From Pseudonocardia xinjiangensis (GTDB lineage: Bacteria > Actinomycetota > Actinomycetes > Mycobacteriales > Pseudonocardiaceae): 32,969 bases of DNA. Positions 17,239 to 24,612 of this stretch are shown here, one piece after another. Under the pieces are notes generated by a model. That model worked only from the letters and a program-made list of their open reading frames with translations. It was not told the DNA's origin and made no database searches. Positions within the stretch are counted from its first letter, which is position 1; each line of letters opens with the position of its first letter. Made by a program: the position numbers and the translations under genes. The stretch lies in contig NZ_JAAXKY010000081.1 in assembly GCF_012911925.1 (NCBI RefSeq), positions 1 through 32,969 on the forward strand. The letters run 5' to 3'.

Positions 17239-19035
17239 ATGACCACCTCGCCCGACGCCTTCACCTCGGCGACATCCAGCCGTCTGCACACCCCTTCCCG
17301 CCCCGCGCCGGACCGCCAGCCCGTCTGGAACCCGCAGCGCGGTTCGGACATGCCCATCCACCGCTACCGCCCGTTCCACGAACAGGTGGAGCCGGTCTCG
17401 CTGTCCGACCGCACTTGGCCCGACAAGCGCATCTCCTCCGCCCCGCTGTGGTGTGCGGTCGACCTGCGCGACGGCAACCAGGCCCTGATCGACCCCATGA
17501 GCCCGGCGCGCAAGCACCGCATGTTCGAGCTGCTCGTACGCATGGGCTACAAGGAGATCGAGGTCGGGTTCCCGGCCGCCAGCCAGACCGACTTCGACTT
17601 CGTCCGCGAGATCATCGAGCGCGACCTGATCCCCGACGACGTCACGATCCAGGTGCTCACCCAGGCCCGCCCCGAGCTGATCGAGCGCACCTACGAGGCC
17701 TGTGAGGGCGCACCCCGCGCGATCGTCCACCTGTACAACTCGACCTCGATCCTCCAGCGCCGGGTCGTGTTCCGGTCCGACCGCGCGGGCATCGCCAAGA
17801 TCGCCACCGACGGCGCGGAGGAGGTGCTGCGGTTCGCCGAGAAGTACCCGGCCACCGACTGGCGCTTCGAGTACTCCCCCGAGTCCTACACCGGCACCGA
17901 GCTCGAGTACGCCGTGGACGTCTGCAACGCGGTCTCCGCGATCTGGCAGCCGACCCCCGAGTCGCCGATGGTCGTCAACCTGCCGGCGACCGTCGAGATG
18001 GCCACGCCGAACGTCTACGCCGACTCCATCGAGTGGATGCACCGCCACCTGGCCCGCCGCGACGCCGTGGTCCTGAGCCTGCACCCGCACAACGACCGCG
18101 GCACCGCCGTGGCCGCCGCCGAGCTCGGCTACCAGGCAGGCGCCGACCGCATCGAGGGTTGCCTGTTCGGCAACGGCGAGCGCACCGGCAACGTCGACCT
18201 GGTGACGCTGGGCATGAACCTCTTCACCCAGGGCATCGACCCGCAGATCGACTTCTCCGACATCGACGAGATCCGGCGCACCGTCGAGTACTGCAACCAG
18301 CTCCCCGTTGCCGAGCGCCACCCCTGGGGCGGCGACCTCGTCTACACGGCGTTCTCCGGAAGCCACCAGGACGCGATCAACAAGGGCTTCGCCGCGATGC
18401 AGGCCGACGCCGCGCAGGCGGGCGTCGAGGTCGACCAGTTCCGCTGGGAGGTGCCCTACCTGCCGGTCGACCCGAAGGACATCGGCCGCACGTACGAGGC
18501 CGTGATCCGGGTGAACTCGCAGTCCGGCAAGGGCGGCGTCGCCTACATCATGAAGGCCGAACACCAGATGGACCTGCCGCGGCGGCTCCAGATGGAGTTC
18601 TCGCGCGTGATCCAGGAGGTCACCGACTCCGAGGGCGGCGAGGTCTCCCCCAAGGAGATGCGCGACGCCTTCGACGCCGAGTACCTCGGCCGAGTCACGC
18701 CGCTGAAGCTGATCCGCCACCGCCTCACCAGCGACGGCGAGGGCACCGACGAGATCGTCGCGACGGTGCGCGTGGAGAGCGACCTGCACGAGATCACCGG
18801 TAGCGGCAACGGGCCGATCGCGGCGTTCGTCGACGCGCTCGCCGGCATCGGGTTCGACGTGCGGGTGCTCGACTACCACGAGCACGCCATGTCCGCGGGT
18901 GACGACGCCCGTGCCGCCGCCTACGTCGAGTGCGCCGTGGAGGACACGGTGTTCTGGGGAGTCGGCGTGGACAGCTCGATCGTGAACGCCTCGCTCAAGG
19001 CCGTGGTCTCGGCGGTCAACCGCGCAATGCGCTGA
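17239..19035 (+). CDS. leuA: 2-isopropylmalate synthase
   Basis: Encodes 598 residues, the long actinobacterial LeuA type. It condenses acetyl-CoA with 2-ketoisovalerate, the first committed step of leucine synthesis. The catalytic TIM barrel begins near residue 70 with the metal/substrate motif DLRDGNQ (Arg77, Asp78). The metal-binding HxHND is at 282-286 (His282, His284), and EGCLFGNGERTGN follows. The C-terminal ~130 residues form the LeuA dimerisation/leucine-feedback domain. ATG 17239 has AGGAG (17224-17228) upstream; the first ~37 residues are Pro/Ser-rich, and Met38 is a possible alternative start. Expression is probably controlled by the upstream leucine attenuator. It is divergent from the ask-asd side, the same order as in mycobacteria. 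Confidence 0.97.
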   Translation: MTTSPDAFTSATSSRLHTPSRPAPDRQPVWNPQRGSDMPIHRYRPFHEQVEPVSLSDRTWPDKRISSAPLWCAVDLRDGNQALIDPMSPARKHRMFELLVRMGYKEIEVGFPAASQTDFDFVREIIERDLIPDDVTIQVLTQARPELIERTYEACEGAPRAIVHLYNSTSILQRRVVFRSDRAGIAKIATDGAEEVLRFAEKYPATDWRFEYSPESYTGTELEYAVDVCNAVSAIWQPTPESPMVVNLPATVEMATPNVYADSIEWMHRHLARRDAVVLSLHPHNDRGTAVAAAELGYQAGADRIEGCLFGNGERTGNVDLVTLGMNLFTQGIDPQIDFSDIDEIRRTVEYCNQLPVAERHPWGGDLVYTAFSGSHQDAINKGFAAMQADAAQAGVEVDQFRWEVPYLPVDPKDIGRTYEAVIRVNSQSGKGGVAYIMKAEHQMDLPRRLQMEFSRVIQEVTDSEGGEVSPKEMRDAFDAEYLGRVTPLKLIRHRLTSDGEGTDEIVATVRVESDLHEITGSGNGPIAAFVDALAGIGFDVRVLDYHEHAMSAGDDARAAAYVECAVEDTVFWGVGVDSSIVNASLKAVVSAVNRAMR

Positions 19036-19050
19036 CCCAGCCCTGCCCCA

Positions 19051-19105
19051 TTGCAGCAAAGCCACGTTCATGCCATCTCGTTGCGTGAACGTGGCTTTGC
19101 TGCAA
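19051..19105. terminator. 20-bp perfect inverted repeat downstream of leuA
   Basis: Arms 19051-19070 and 19086-19105 are exact reverse complements; in RNA the stem can extend to about 23 pairs with one G-U. The arms are only about half G+C, unlike the surrounding DNA. It lies between the convergent ends of leuA and the next gene and can terminate both. Its length and base composition also suggest a repeated extragenic palindrome. Confidence 0.85.
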
Positions 19106-19119
19106 CTCGGGGCGGGGTG

Positions 19120-19731
19120 TCAGGCCTGGCTGCGGCCCTCCGCGAAGAAGGCCGCCACGGCCGCCGCATCGGGGAGGTCGGACGCCGGGCGCACCGCGCC
19201 GAACGGCGCGTTCCAGAACTCTCCCTCTCGTGGGGTCCACGGCCCCACGTACGCGTACGGAAAGGCGTGCCCCGCGTCGCCGGGTGAGATCCCGTAGTTG
19301 ACCTCGTCCAGGTCGATGCCCAGGTCGAAGTGCTCCGGCCAGAGCACGGGGGTCGCCTCCGGCAGGAACGCGCGCAGCCCCGCGTCACCCCGGCCGAACC
19401 AGCCCAGGATCAGCTCGGCCGCGGCGGGGTCGACGGCCAGCGGCTCGTCCAGGGCGACGCCGGACGTGTCGCTGTAGAGCCCCTCGGGTGGCCCGGTGTC
19501 CACGCCGGCGGCCGCCCCGAGCTCTCCCAGCGTGCCGCGCAGTGGCCAGCGCCCGGCCGGGCCGACGAGCTCGGTGCCCTGCACCCGCAAGGGAGACGCC
19601 ACTCCGGCGAACCCGCCGTCCGACACCGTCAGCCTGATCGTGCCGTGTGCGCGGTACTGCGGACCGGCGATCACGCTCTCCGCCACCCCGTGCAGTGCCC
19701 GCCGCGTCGCCACGAGTACCTGCTCGTCCAT
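19120..19731 (-). CDS. Conserved-looking protein of unknown function
   Basis: Encodes 203 residues from ATG 19731, chosen because AGGAGG precedes it; the frame continues 16 codons further up without a ribosome site. No signal peptide or membrane segment is seen, so it is probably cytoplasmic. The N-terminal ~100 residues are mixed alpha/beta (RRALHGVAESVIAGPQYRAHGTIRLTVSDGGFAG). The C-terminal half is rich in aromatic/acidic clusters: PVLWPEHFDLGIDLDEVNYGISPGD and FPYAYVGPWTPREGEFWNAPFGA. The block WPEHFDLGID looks like a conserved core motif, but I cannot assign the family or a reaction. It stands alone, convergent with leuA and divergent from the DedA-like gene. Confidence 0.75.
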   Translation of the reverse strand: MDEQVLVATRRALHGVAESVIAGPQYRAHGTIRLTVSDGGFAGVASPLRVQGTELVGPAGRWPLRGTLGELGAAAGVDTGPPEGLYSDTSGVALDEPLAVDPAAAELILGWFGRGDAGLRAFLPEATPVLWPEHFDLGIDLDEVNYGISPGDAGHAFPYAYVGPWTPREGEFWNAPFGAVRPASDLPDAAAVAAFFAEGRSQA

Positions 19732-19868
19732 CCGTCCTCCTGTTGCCGCCCACTCCCCCGCACGCCCATCGTCGCCCACGCCGTCCCGGAGCCGAACGGC
19801 TGTCCAGGTGGTGGCCGCTGAGCGGTGCGGCTCCGAGGTGCGGATTCGTGATCGGGTAGCGTCCGTCT

Positions 19869-20480
19869 GTGCGACTGCCGGTGGATCCGACCGCCGCGTA
19901 TCTGGTCGTCCTGTTGTGGACGAGCCTGCCGTTCACCCCGGCCGAGCCGGTGCTGGTGCTCGGCGGCTCGTGGTCGGCCACCGGTGCGCTGTGGCTCCCG
20001 CTGGTGATTGCGGCCTCTGCGGTCGGTTCCCTGATCAGCGACCTCGTCAAGTACGCCGTCGGCTGGTACGCGGGCCCCGCGCTGCTCGCGCGGCTGCGGC
20101 GACGCCCCGCCGGTGCCCGGGCGGCCGACTGGGTTGAGGCCCGGATGCGCACCGCGGGGGCCGGGGTGATCGTGCCCTCGTACTTCGTGCCCGTCGGGGT
20201 GGTGGTCTCCACCGTCCTGTGCGGGGCGCTGCGGCTGCCGGTCGGCGCGGTCGTGCGGGCGTCGATCGTCGGTGCGGTGCTCTGGTCGGCGATGTACGTC
20301 CTGATCGGCTACGCCGGCGGGAGGGTCACGGGTGACCCGCTGCTCGGCCTCGCGATCGGCATGCCCGCCGCGCTCGTGCTCGGCGCCCTGCTGGCCCGCC
20401 GCGCCCGGGCGCGATCCGCCGAGGACCGGCGGCGGGCGGCCGCAGCGACACCGCCGGTCAGCGACCCAGGATCTCCGTGA
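19869..20480 (+). CDS. DedA/VTT-domain family membrane protein
   Basis: Encodes 203 residues from GTG 19869, which has no good ribosome site; a -10-like tagcgt 6 bases upstream would fit a leaderless mRNA. Hydrophobic segments are at about 8-30, 38-62, 95-118, 124-148 and 152-172. The order (N-terminal re-entrant part with TPAEPVLVLGG, basic loop RRRPAGARAADW, then VIVPSYFVPVGVVVSTVLCGALRLP) matches DedA/VTT proteins, some of which are lipid scramblases such as undecaprenyl-phosphate flippases. The usual Arg in the F-x-P-G-x-R motif is replaced (FVPVGVV), so this is a divergent member. The basic Arg-rich tail is cytoplasmic. Its last 23 bases overlap the convergent dppF end. Confidence 0.75.
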   Translation: MRLPVDPTAAYLVVLLWTSLPFTPAEPVLVLGGSWSATGALWLPLVIAASAVGSLISDLVKYAVGWYAGPALLARLRRRPAGARAADWVEARMRTAGAGVIVPSYFVPVGVVVSTVLCGALRLPVGAVVRASIVGAVLWSAMYVLIGYAGGRVTGDPLLGLAIGMPAALVLGALLARRARARSAEDRRRAAAATPPVSDPGSP

Positions 20481-21573
20481 CCGAACCGGGGAGGTCCGGG
20501 ACGGCGCCGGGCGCGAGGACGTCGTCGACCGCCTCGACGTCCACGCGGTGCGGCTGAAGCCGGCCGCTGCGGATGTCCTCAGCGAAGTGGCAGGCCACCC
20601 GGTGCCCCGCGGGGGCGCCGGCGATCACGCGCAGCGCCGGACGCTCGTCGTCGCACCGGGTGGGCTGGCGCCACGGGCAGCGGGTGTGGAACCGGCAGCC
20701 CGCGGGGGGCGCGGCGGGTGAGGGCAGGTCCCCGGTGAGCAGGATCCGCTCGCGGTGGTCCTCCAGCTCGGGGTCGGGCACCGGCACCGCGGACAGCAGC
20801 GCGCGGGTGTAGGGGTGCTGGGGGTCGTCGTAGAGCTCCTGCGACGGCGCCTCCTCGACGAGCCCGCCGAGGTACATCACGCCGACCCGGTCGCTCACGT
20901 GGCGGACGACGGCCAGGTCGTGGGCGATCACGAGATAGGTGAGGCCGAGCTCGGACTGCAGCCGGCCCAGCAGGTTCAGCACCTGGGCCTGCACCGAGAC
21001 GTCGAGCGCCGACACCGGCTCGTCGGCGACGATCAGATCGGGTTCGACGCTGAGCGCGCGCGCGATCCCGATGCGCTGGCGCTGGCCACCGGAGAACTCG
21101 TGCGGGTAGCGACGCAGCGCGCCGGCCGGCAGCCCGACCGAGTCGACGAGCTCGCGCAGCCGCGCCCCGTCGGCCGCGGGCCCACGCGACAGCCCGTGCG
21201 CCTTCATGCCCTCGGTCAGCAGCGACTCGACGGACTGCCGGGGGTCCAGGCTGGACATCGGGTCCTGGAACACCATCTGGAAGCGGCGGCGCATCGTCCG
21301 CAGCTGTTCGCCCTTGAGCTGGGCCACGTCGACACCGTCGAACGTGACCTGTCCAGTGGTCAGGTCCACGAGCCGCAGGATCGCCCGGCCGAGGGTGCTC
21401 TTGCCGCAGCCCGACTCGCCCACCAGTCCGTAGGTCTCGCCGCGTCCGATGTGGAGCGACACGCCGTCGACGGCGTACACGTGCCCCACCGTGCGGTCGA
21501 GCACCAGACCCCGCTTGATCGGGAAGTGCACCGCGAGATCGCGGACGTCGAGCAGCGGTTCGCTCGTCTCCAT
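20458..21573 (-). CDS. dppF: Peptide ABC transporter ATP-binding protein (DppF type)
   Basis: Encodes 371 residues from ATG 21573, which has GGAG 8 bases upstream; an in-frame GTG at 21582 overlaps the dppD stop and is the alternative start. It is a complete ATPase: Walker A GESGCGKST, Q-loop in MVFQDPMSSLDPR, signature FSGGQRQR, Walker B DLIVADEP, and H-loop IAHD. The C-terminal Cys-containing oligopeptide-transporter domain (GCRFHTRCPW...CDDERPAL) is the site of the structural iron-sulfur/metal cluster in OppDF-type ATPases. It pairs with DppD as the heterodimeric motor of the importer. It is the last gene of dppABCDF and overlaps the convergent DedA-like gene by 23 bases. The long open frame continuing into dppD is only its shadow. 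Confidence 0.92.
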   Translation of the reverse strand: METSEPLLDVRDLAVHFPIKRGLVLDRTVGHVYAVDGVSLHIGRGETYGLVGESGCGKSTLGRAILRLVDLTTGQVTFDGVDVAQLKGEQLRTMRRRFQMVFQDPMSSLDPRQSVESLLTEGMKAHGLSRGPAADGARLRELVDSVGLPAGALRRYPHEFSGGQRQRIGIARALSVEPDLIVADEPVSALDVSVQAQVLNLLGRLQSELGLTYLVIAHDLAVVRHVSDRVGVMYLGGLVEEAPSQELYDDPQHPYTRALLSAVPVPDPELEDHRERILLTGDLPSPAAPPAGCRFHTRCPWRQPTRCDDERPALRVIAGAPAGHRVACHFAEDIRSGRLQPHRVDVEAVDDVLAPGAVPDLPGSVTEILGR

Positions 21574-21578
21574 GATGC

Positions 21579-22559
21579 TCACTCCGCGTTCGCCGGGACC
21601 GGGTTGTGGCAGCGCAGCAACCGGCCGCCGCTCGTCTCGGCGACCGGGGTGACCTCGGTGCAGGTCTCGATCGCCCGGGGGCAGCGCGGCGCGAAGGCGC
21701 AGGCATGCGCCCACGGCAGGTTGTCCACCACAGAGCCTCGGATGGCTTCGAGCTCCTCCCCCGGCGGCGCGTCCAGCCGCGGGATCGAACGCAGCAGGCC
21801 GTGTGTGTAGGGGTGCCGGGGCGTGGCGAACAGACGGTGCCGCTGCGCGCGCTCCACGATCCGGCCGCCGTAGAGCACGTTGACGGCCTCGCAGAGCCCC
21901 GCGACGACCCCGAGGTCGTGCGTGATCATGATCAGGGCCGCGCCCGTCTCCCGGACGAGCTCGGAGAGCAGCCCGAGGATCTGCGCCTGGATCGTGACGT
22001 CGAGGGCGGTGGTCGGCTCGTCGGCGATGAGCAGCCGCGGCTGGCAGGCGAGCGCGATGGCGATGAGTGCGCGCTGCCGCATGCCGCCGGAGAGCTGGTG
22101 GGGGTAGGAGTCGAGGCGTCGCCGGGGATCCGGGATGCCCACCCGCTCCAACAGCTCGGCGGCGGCCTGGCGGGCCTTGTCGCCTGCCATCCCCCGGTGC
22201 CTGCGCAGCACCTCGGTGACCTGCAGGCCGATCGGGATCACCGGGTTCAACGACGAGAGCGGGTCCTGGAACACCATCGACAGGTCGCGCCCGCGGCGGG
22301 CCCGCATCTCCGACCCCGACAGCGTCAGCAGGTCGGTGCCGTCCATCCGCACCGAGCCGCTCACCCGTACCCCGCGGGCCGGCAGGAGGCGCATGATCGC
22401 CAGCGACGTCACCGACTTCCCGCACCCGGACTCCCCGACGAGACCGACCACCTGGCCGGGCGCGACGTCGAAGCTCACCCCGTCGACGGCGACCGTGTCG
22501 GGTTCGCGACGGCGGGTGAAGGCCACCTGCAGGTCGCGCACCTCCAGCAGCGCGGTCAT
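21579..22559 (-). CDS. dppD: Peptide ABC transporter ATP-binding protein (DppD type)
   Basis: Encodes 326 residues from ATG 22559, which overlaps the dppC stop (ATGA). The motifs are Walker A GESGCGKSV, Q-loop MVFQDPLSSLNP, signature LSGGMRQR (the Met variant typical of DppD/OppD), Walker B LLIADEPTTALD and H-loop ITHD. The C-terminal Cys segment CAFAPRCPRAIETC is the oligopeptide-transporter domain. It works with DppF at the cytoplasmic face of the DppBC permease. The longer open frame upstream, inside dppC, is a shadow. Confidence 0.93.
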   Translation of the reverse strand: MTALLEVRDLQVAFTRRREPDTVAVDGVSFDVAPGQVVGLVGESGCGKSVTSLAIMRLLPARGVRVSGSVRMDGTDLLTLSGSEMRARRGRDLSMVFQDPLSSLNPVIPIGLQVTEVLRRHRGMAGDKARQAAAELLERVGIPDPRRRLDSYPHQLSGGMRQRALIAIALACQPRLLIADEPTTALDVTIQAQILGLLSELVRETGAALIMITHDLGVVAGLCEAVNVLYGGRIVERAQRHRLFATPRHPYTHGLLRSIPRLDAPPGEELEAIRGSVVDNLPWAHACAFAPRCPRAIETCTEVTPVAETSGGRLLRCHNPVPANAE

Positions 22560-23479
22560 CGGCGCCCCTTCGGGTCGATGGCCTCGCGCAGCGACTCCCC
22601 GAGCAGCGTGAAGCCCAGCGCCACCACGATGATCGCGGCCGCCGGGTAGAACGCGAGCGCAGGCCGCACATCCAGGTAGGTCTGCGCCTGGGCCAGCATC
22701 AGCCCCCACTCGGCACGGGCGGGGTCGGCGTCGCCGAGGCCGAGGAACGACAGGGCGGCCGCGTCCAGGATCGACGTGGCGAGCGTCAGCGTCGCCTGCA
22801 CGATCACCGGGCCGATGGCATTGGGCAGCATGTGCCGCAGCACCACCGCGCTCCGTTTCACCCCGAGGGACGTGGCCGCGACGACGTGGTCGCTCTCCCG
22901 CTGGGCGAGCATCGACCCGCGGAGCAGCCGAGCGAAGATCGGGACGCCGACGATCGCCACGGCGATGATGACGGTGGTCTGCGACGGGCTCGCGGCCAGC
23001 GCGGCCACCGAGATGGCGAGCAGCAGGCTCGGGATGGCCAGCAGGACGTCGGTGATCCGCATGAGCAGGGTGTCGACCCACCCGCCGAACGCACCCGCGA
23101 CGGTGCCGATCACGATGCCGACCACGAGTCCGATCAGCGTGGCGAGCACCCCGACCAGCAACGTCTGCTGCGCAGCCAGGATCACCCGGGAGAAGAAGTC
23201 GCGCCCGAGCTGGTCGCTGCCCAGGGGGAAGCCGTCCTGCGGGCCCGGGATGGCACCCGGGCGCAGGTTCTCCTGCAGCTGCGGGAACGTCTCGGCGGCG
23301 CCGTGCGGGGCGATGAGCGGCGCGAGAGCGGCGACCACCACGAACAGGCCGACGATCACGGCACCGGCGATCGCCGCAGGTTCGCGGCGCAGCCGTCGGA
23401 AGGCCTCGGAGGTGAGGCTGCGACCGGCGGACAGATCGTCGAGCCGCGCCTTGCGGCGCTGTGCCCAGGTGACGGTCAT
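22556..23479 (-). CDS. dppC: Peptide ABC transporter permease (DppC type)
   Basis: Encodes 307 residues with an N-terminal cytoplasmic segment and six membrane helices (first about 36-58). Family landmarks are HPLGSDQLGRD-type FPLGSDQLGRDFFSR, the permease motif near RITDVLLAIPSLLLAI, and the ATPase-docking loop VAATSLGVKRSAVVLRHMLPNAIGP. The C-terminus EAIDPKGRR is the usual DppC ending. It begins 13 bases after dppB and overlaps dppD by 4 bases, so the operon is tightly coupled. DppB and DppC together form the channel. Confidence 0.93.
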   Translation of the reverse strand: MTVTWAQRRKARLDDLSAGRSLTSEAFRRLRREPAAIAGAVIVGLFVVVAALAPLIAPHGAAETFPQLQENLRPGAIPGPQDGFPLGSDQLGRDFFSRVILAAQQTLLVGVLATLIGLVVGIVIGTVAGAFGGWVDTLLMRITDVLLAIPSLLLAISVAALAASPSQTTVIIAVAIVGVPIFARLLRGSMLAQRESDHVVAATSLGVKRSAVVLRHMLPNAIGPVIVQATLTLATSILDAAALSFLGLGDADPARAEWGLMLAQAQTYLDVRPALAFYPAAAIIVVALGFTLLGESLREAIDPKGRR

Positions 23480-23492
23480 GACAGGACTCCGC

Positions 23493-24497
23493 TCACGACA
23501 GCCGCACCCGGGGATCGATGATCGCGTAGGACAGGTCGACGAGCAGGTTCACCAGCACGTACACCAGCGCGCCCAGCAGCAGCAACGCCTGCAGCCGCGG
23601 GTAGTCGCGCTGCTCGATGGCTCCGGCCAGCAGCGTGCCGATGCCGCCCCAGACGAACACCTTCTCGGTGAGCACCGCCCCGGCCAGCAACAGCCCGACC
23701 TGCAGCCCGATCGTCGTGGACACCGGCAGCAGCGCGTTGCGCAGGACGTGCCGGCCCCGCACCGTGCTCGGCGAGAGCCCCTTCGAGTTGGCGGTGCGCA
23801 CGAAGTCGGATCCCAGCACGTCGAGCACCGAGGCCCGCGTGATCCGGACGATCACGGCGAGCGGGATCGTGGCCAGCGCCACGGCAGGCAGCACGAGGTG
23901 GCTCAGCGCGTCGAGGCTCGCGTCCCACTCCTGGGTGAGGAACCCGTCGAGCACCGCGAACCCGGTGACGTTCGTGGCGTCGACGTCCACGGCCTGCCGG
24001 CCGGACGGCGGGAACCAGCCCAGCTGGACCGCGAACACGCTCTTGAGCAGGTAACCGAGGAAGAACACCGGGACCGCGACGCCGATCAGCGTGCCGATCA
24101 CGGTGGTGACGTCGAGCGGGCGGCCCCGGTACTGCGCCGCGACGTAGCCCAGCGGGATCCCCAGCACGACCGCGATCACCAGCGCCGCCAGCGACAGCTC
24201 GATGGTGGCGGGCAAGGCGCGCCCGATCTCGGCGAGCACGGGCTCGCCCGTGATCGTCGAGGTGCCGAAGTCGCCGGACGCCACCCGGACGAGGAACCGC
24301 CAGTACTGCACCAGGACGGGCTGGTCCAGGCCGAGGATCCGGTTGAGCTCGGCGATCCGCTGCGGGGTGGCCCGGTCACCGAGGAACGCGGATGCCGGAC
24401 CGCCGGGCAGGCTGCGCAGCCAGGCGAAGACGAGCAACGACAGCAGCAGCAGCGTCGGGATCACCTGCACGAGGCGCCGCAGCACGAACCGCAGCAT
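23493..24497 (-). CDS. dppB: Peptide ABC transporter permease (DppB type)
   Basis: Encodes 334 residues from ATG 24497, decided by AGGAGG just upstream; 19 further open codons lie before it. The N-terminus LRFVLRRLVQVIPTLLLLSLLVFAWL is the typical first helix of DppB. GLDQPVLVQYWRFL and FGTSTITGEPV follow, with helices to the C-terminal YAIIDPRVRLS. The EAA-like loop is VRTANSKGLSPSTVRGRHVLRNALLP. A 60-residue extracytoplasmic insertion (about 165-225) is a common DppB feature. It is separated from dppA by 115 bases containing a strong hairpin. Confidence 0.93.
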   Translation of the reverse strand: MLRFVLRRLVQVIPTLLLLSLLVFAWLRSLPGGPASAFLGDRATPQRIAELNRILGLDQPVLVQYWRFLVRVASGDFGTSTITGEPVLAEIGRALPATIELSLAALVIAVVLGIPLGYVAAQYRGRPLDVTTVIGTLIGVAVPVFFLGYLLKSVFAVQLGWFPPSGRQAVDVDATNVTGFAVLDGFLTQEWDASLDALSHLVLPAVALATIPLAVIVRITRASVLDVLGSDFVRTANSKGLSPSTVRGRHVLRNALLPVSTTIGLQVGLLLAGAVLTEKVFVWGGIGTLLAGAIEQRDYPRLQALLLLGALVYVLVNLLVDLSYAIIDPRVRLS

Positions 24498-24567
24498 GTC
24501 CCCTCCTGCTGTGTCGATGCGGGCTACCGCCGGCAACCAGGTGCCGACGATCACTGATGGCGAGCGA

Positions 24568-24599
24568 GGGTGGCACCGCCGGCTCCGGCGGCGCCACCC
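24568..24599 (-). terminator. Intra-operon hairpin between dppA and dppB
   Basis: Arms 24568-24580 and 24587-24599 pair over 13 positions with one G-U in the minus-strand RNA. Hairpins at this position after a binding-protein gene usually stop part of the transcripts or protect the dppA mRNA, so that more binding protein than permease is made. Confidence 0.6.
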
Positions 24600-24612
24600 G
24601 GGGTCCTGTCGA

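Noticed and set aside
17026..19071. 681-codon open frame antisense to leuA
   Set aside because: No recognisable domains; composition is that of the complementary strand of a GC-biased gene.
22560..23081. Long N-terminal extension of the DppD frame
   Set aside because: It lies inside dppC in another frame; the ATG at 22559 overlaps the dppC stop and starts the conserved ATPase sequence.
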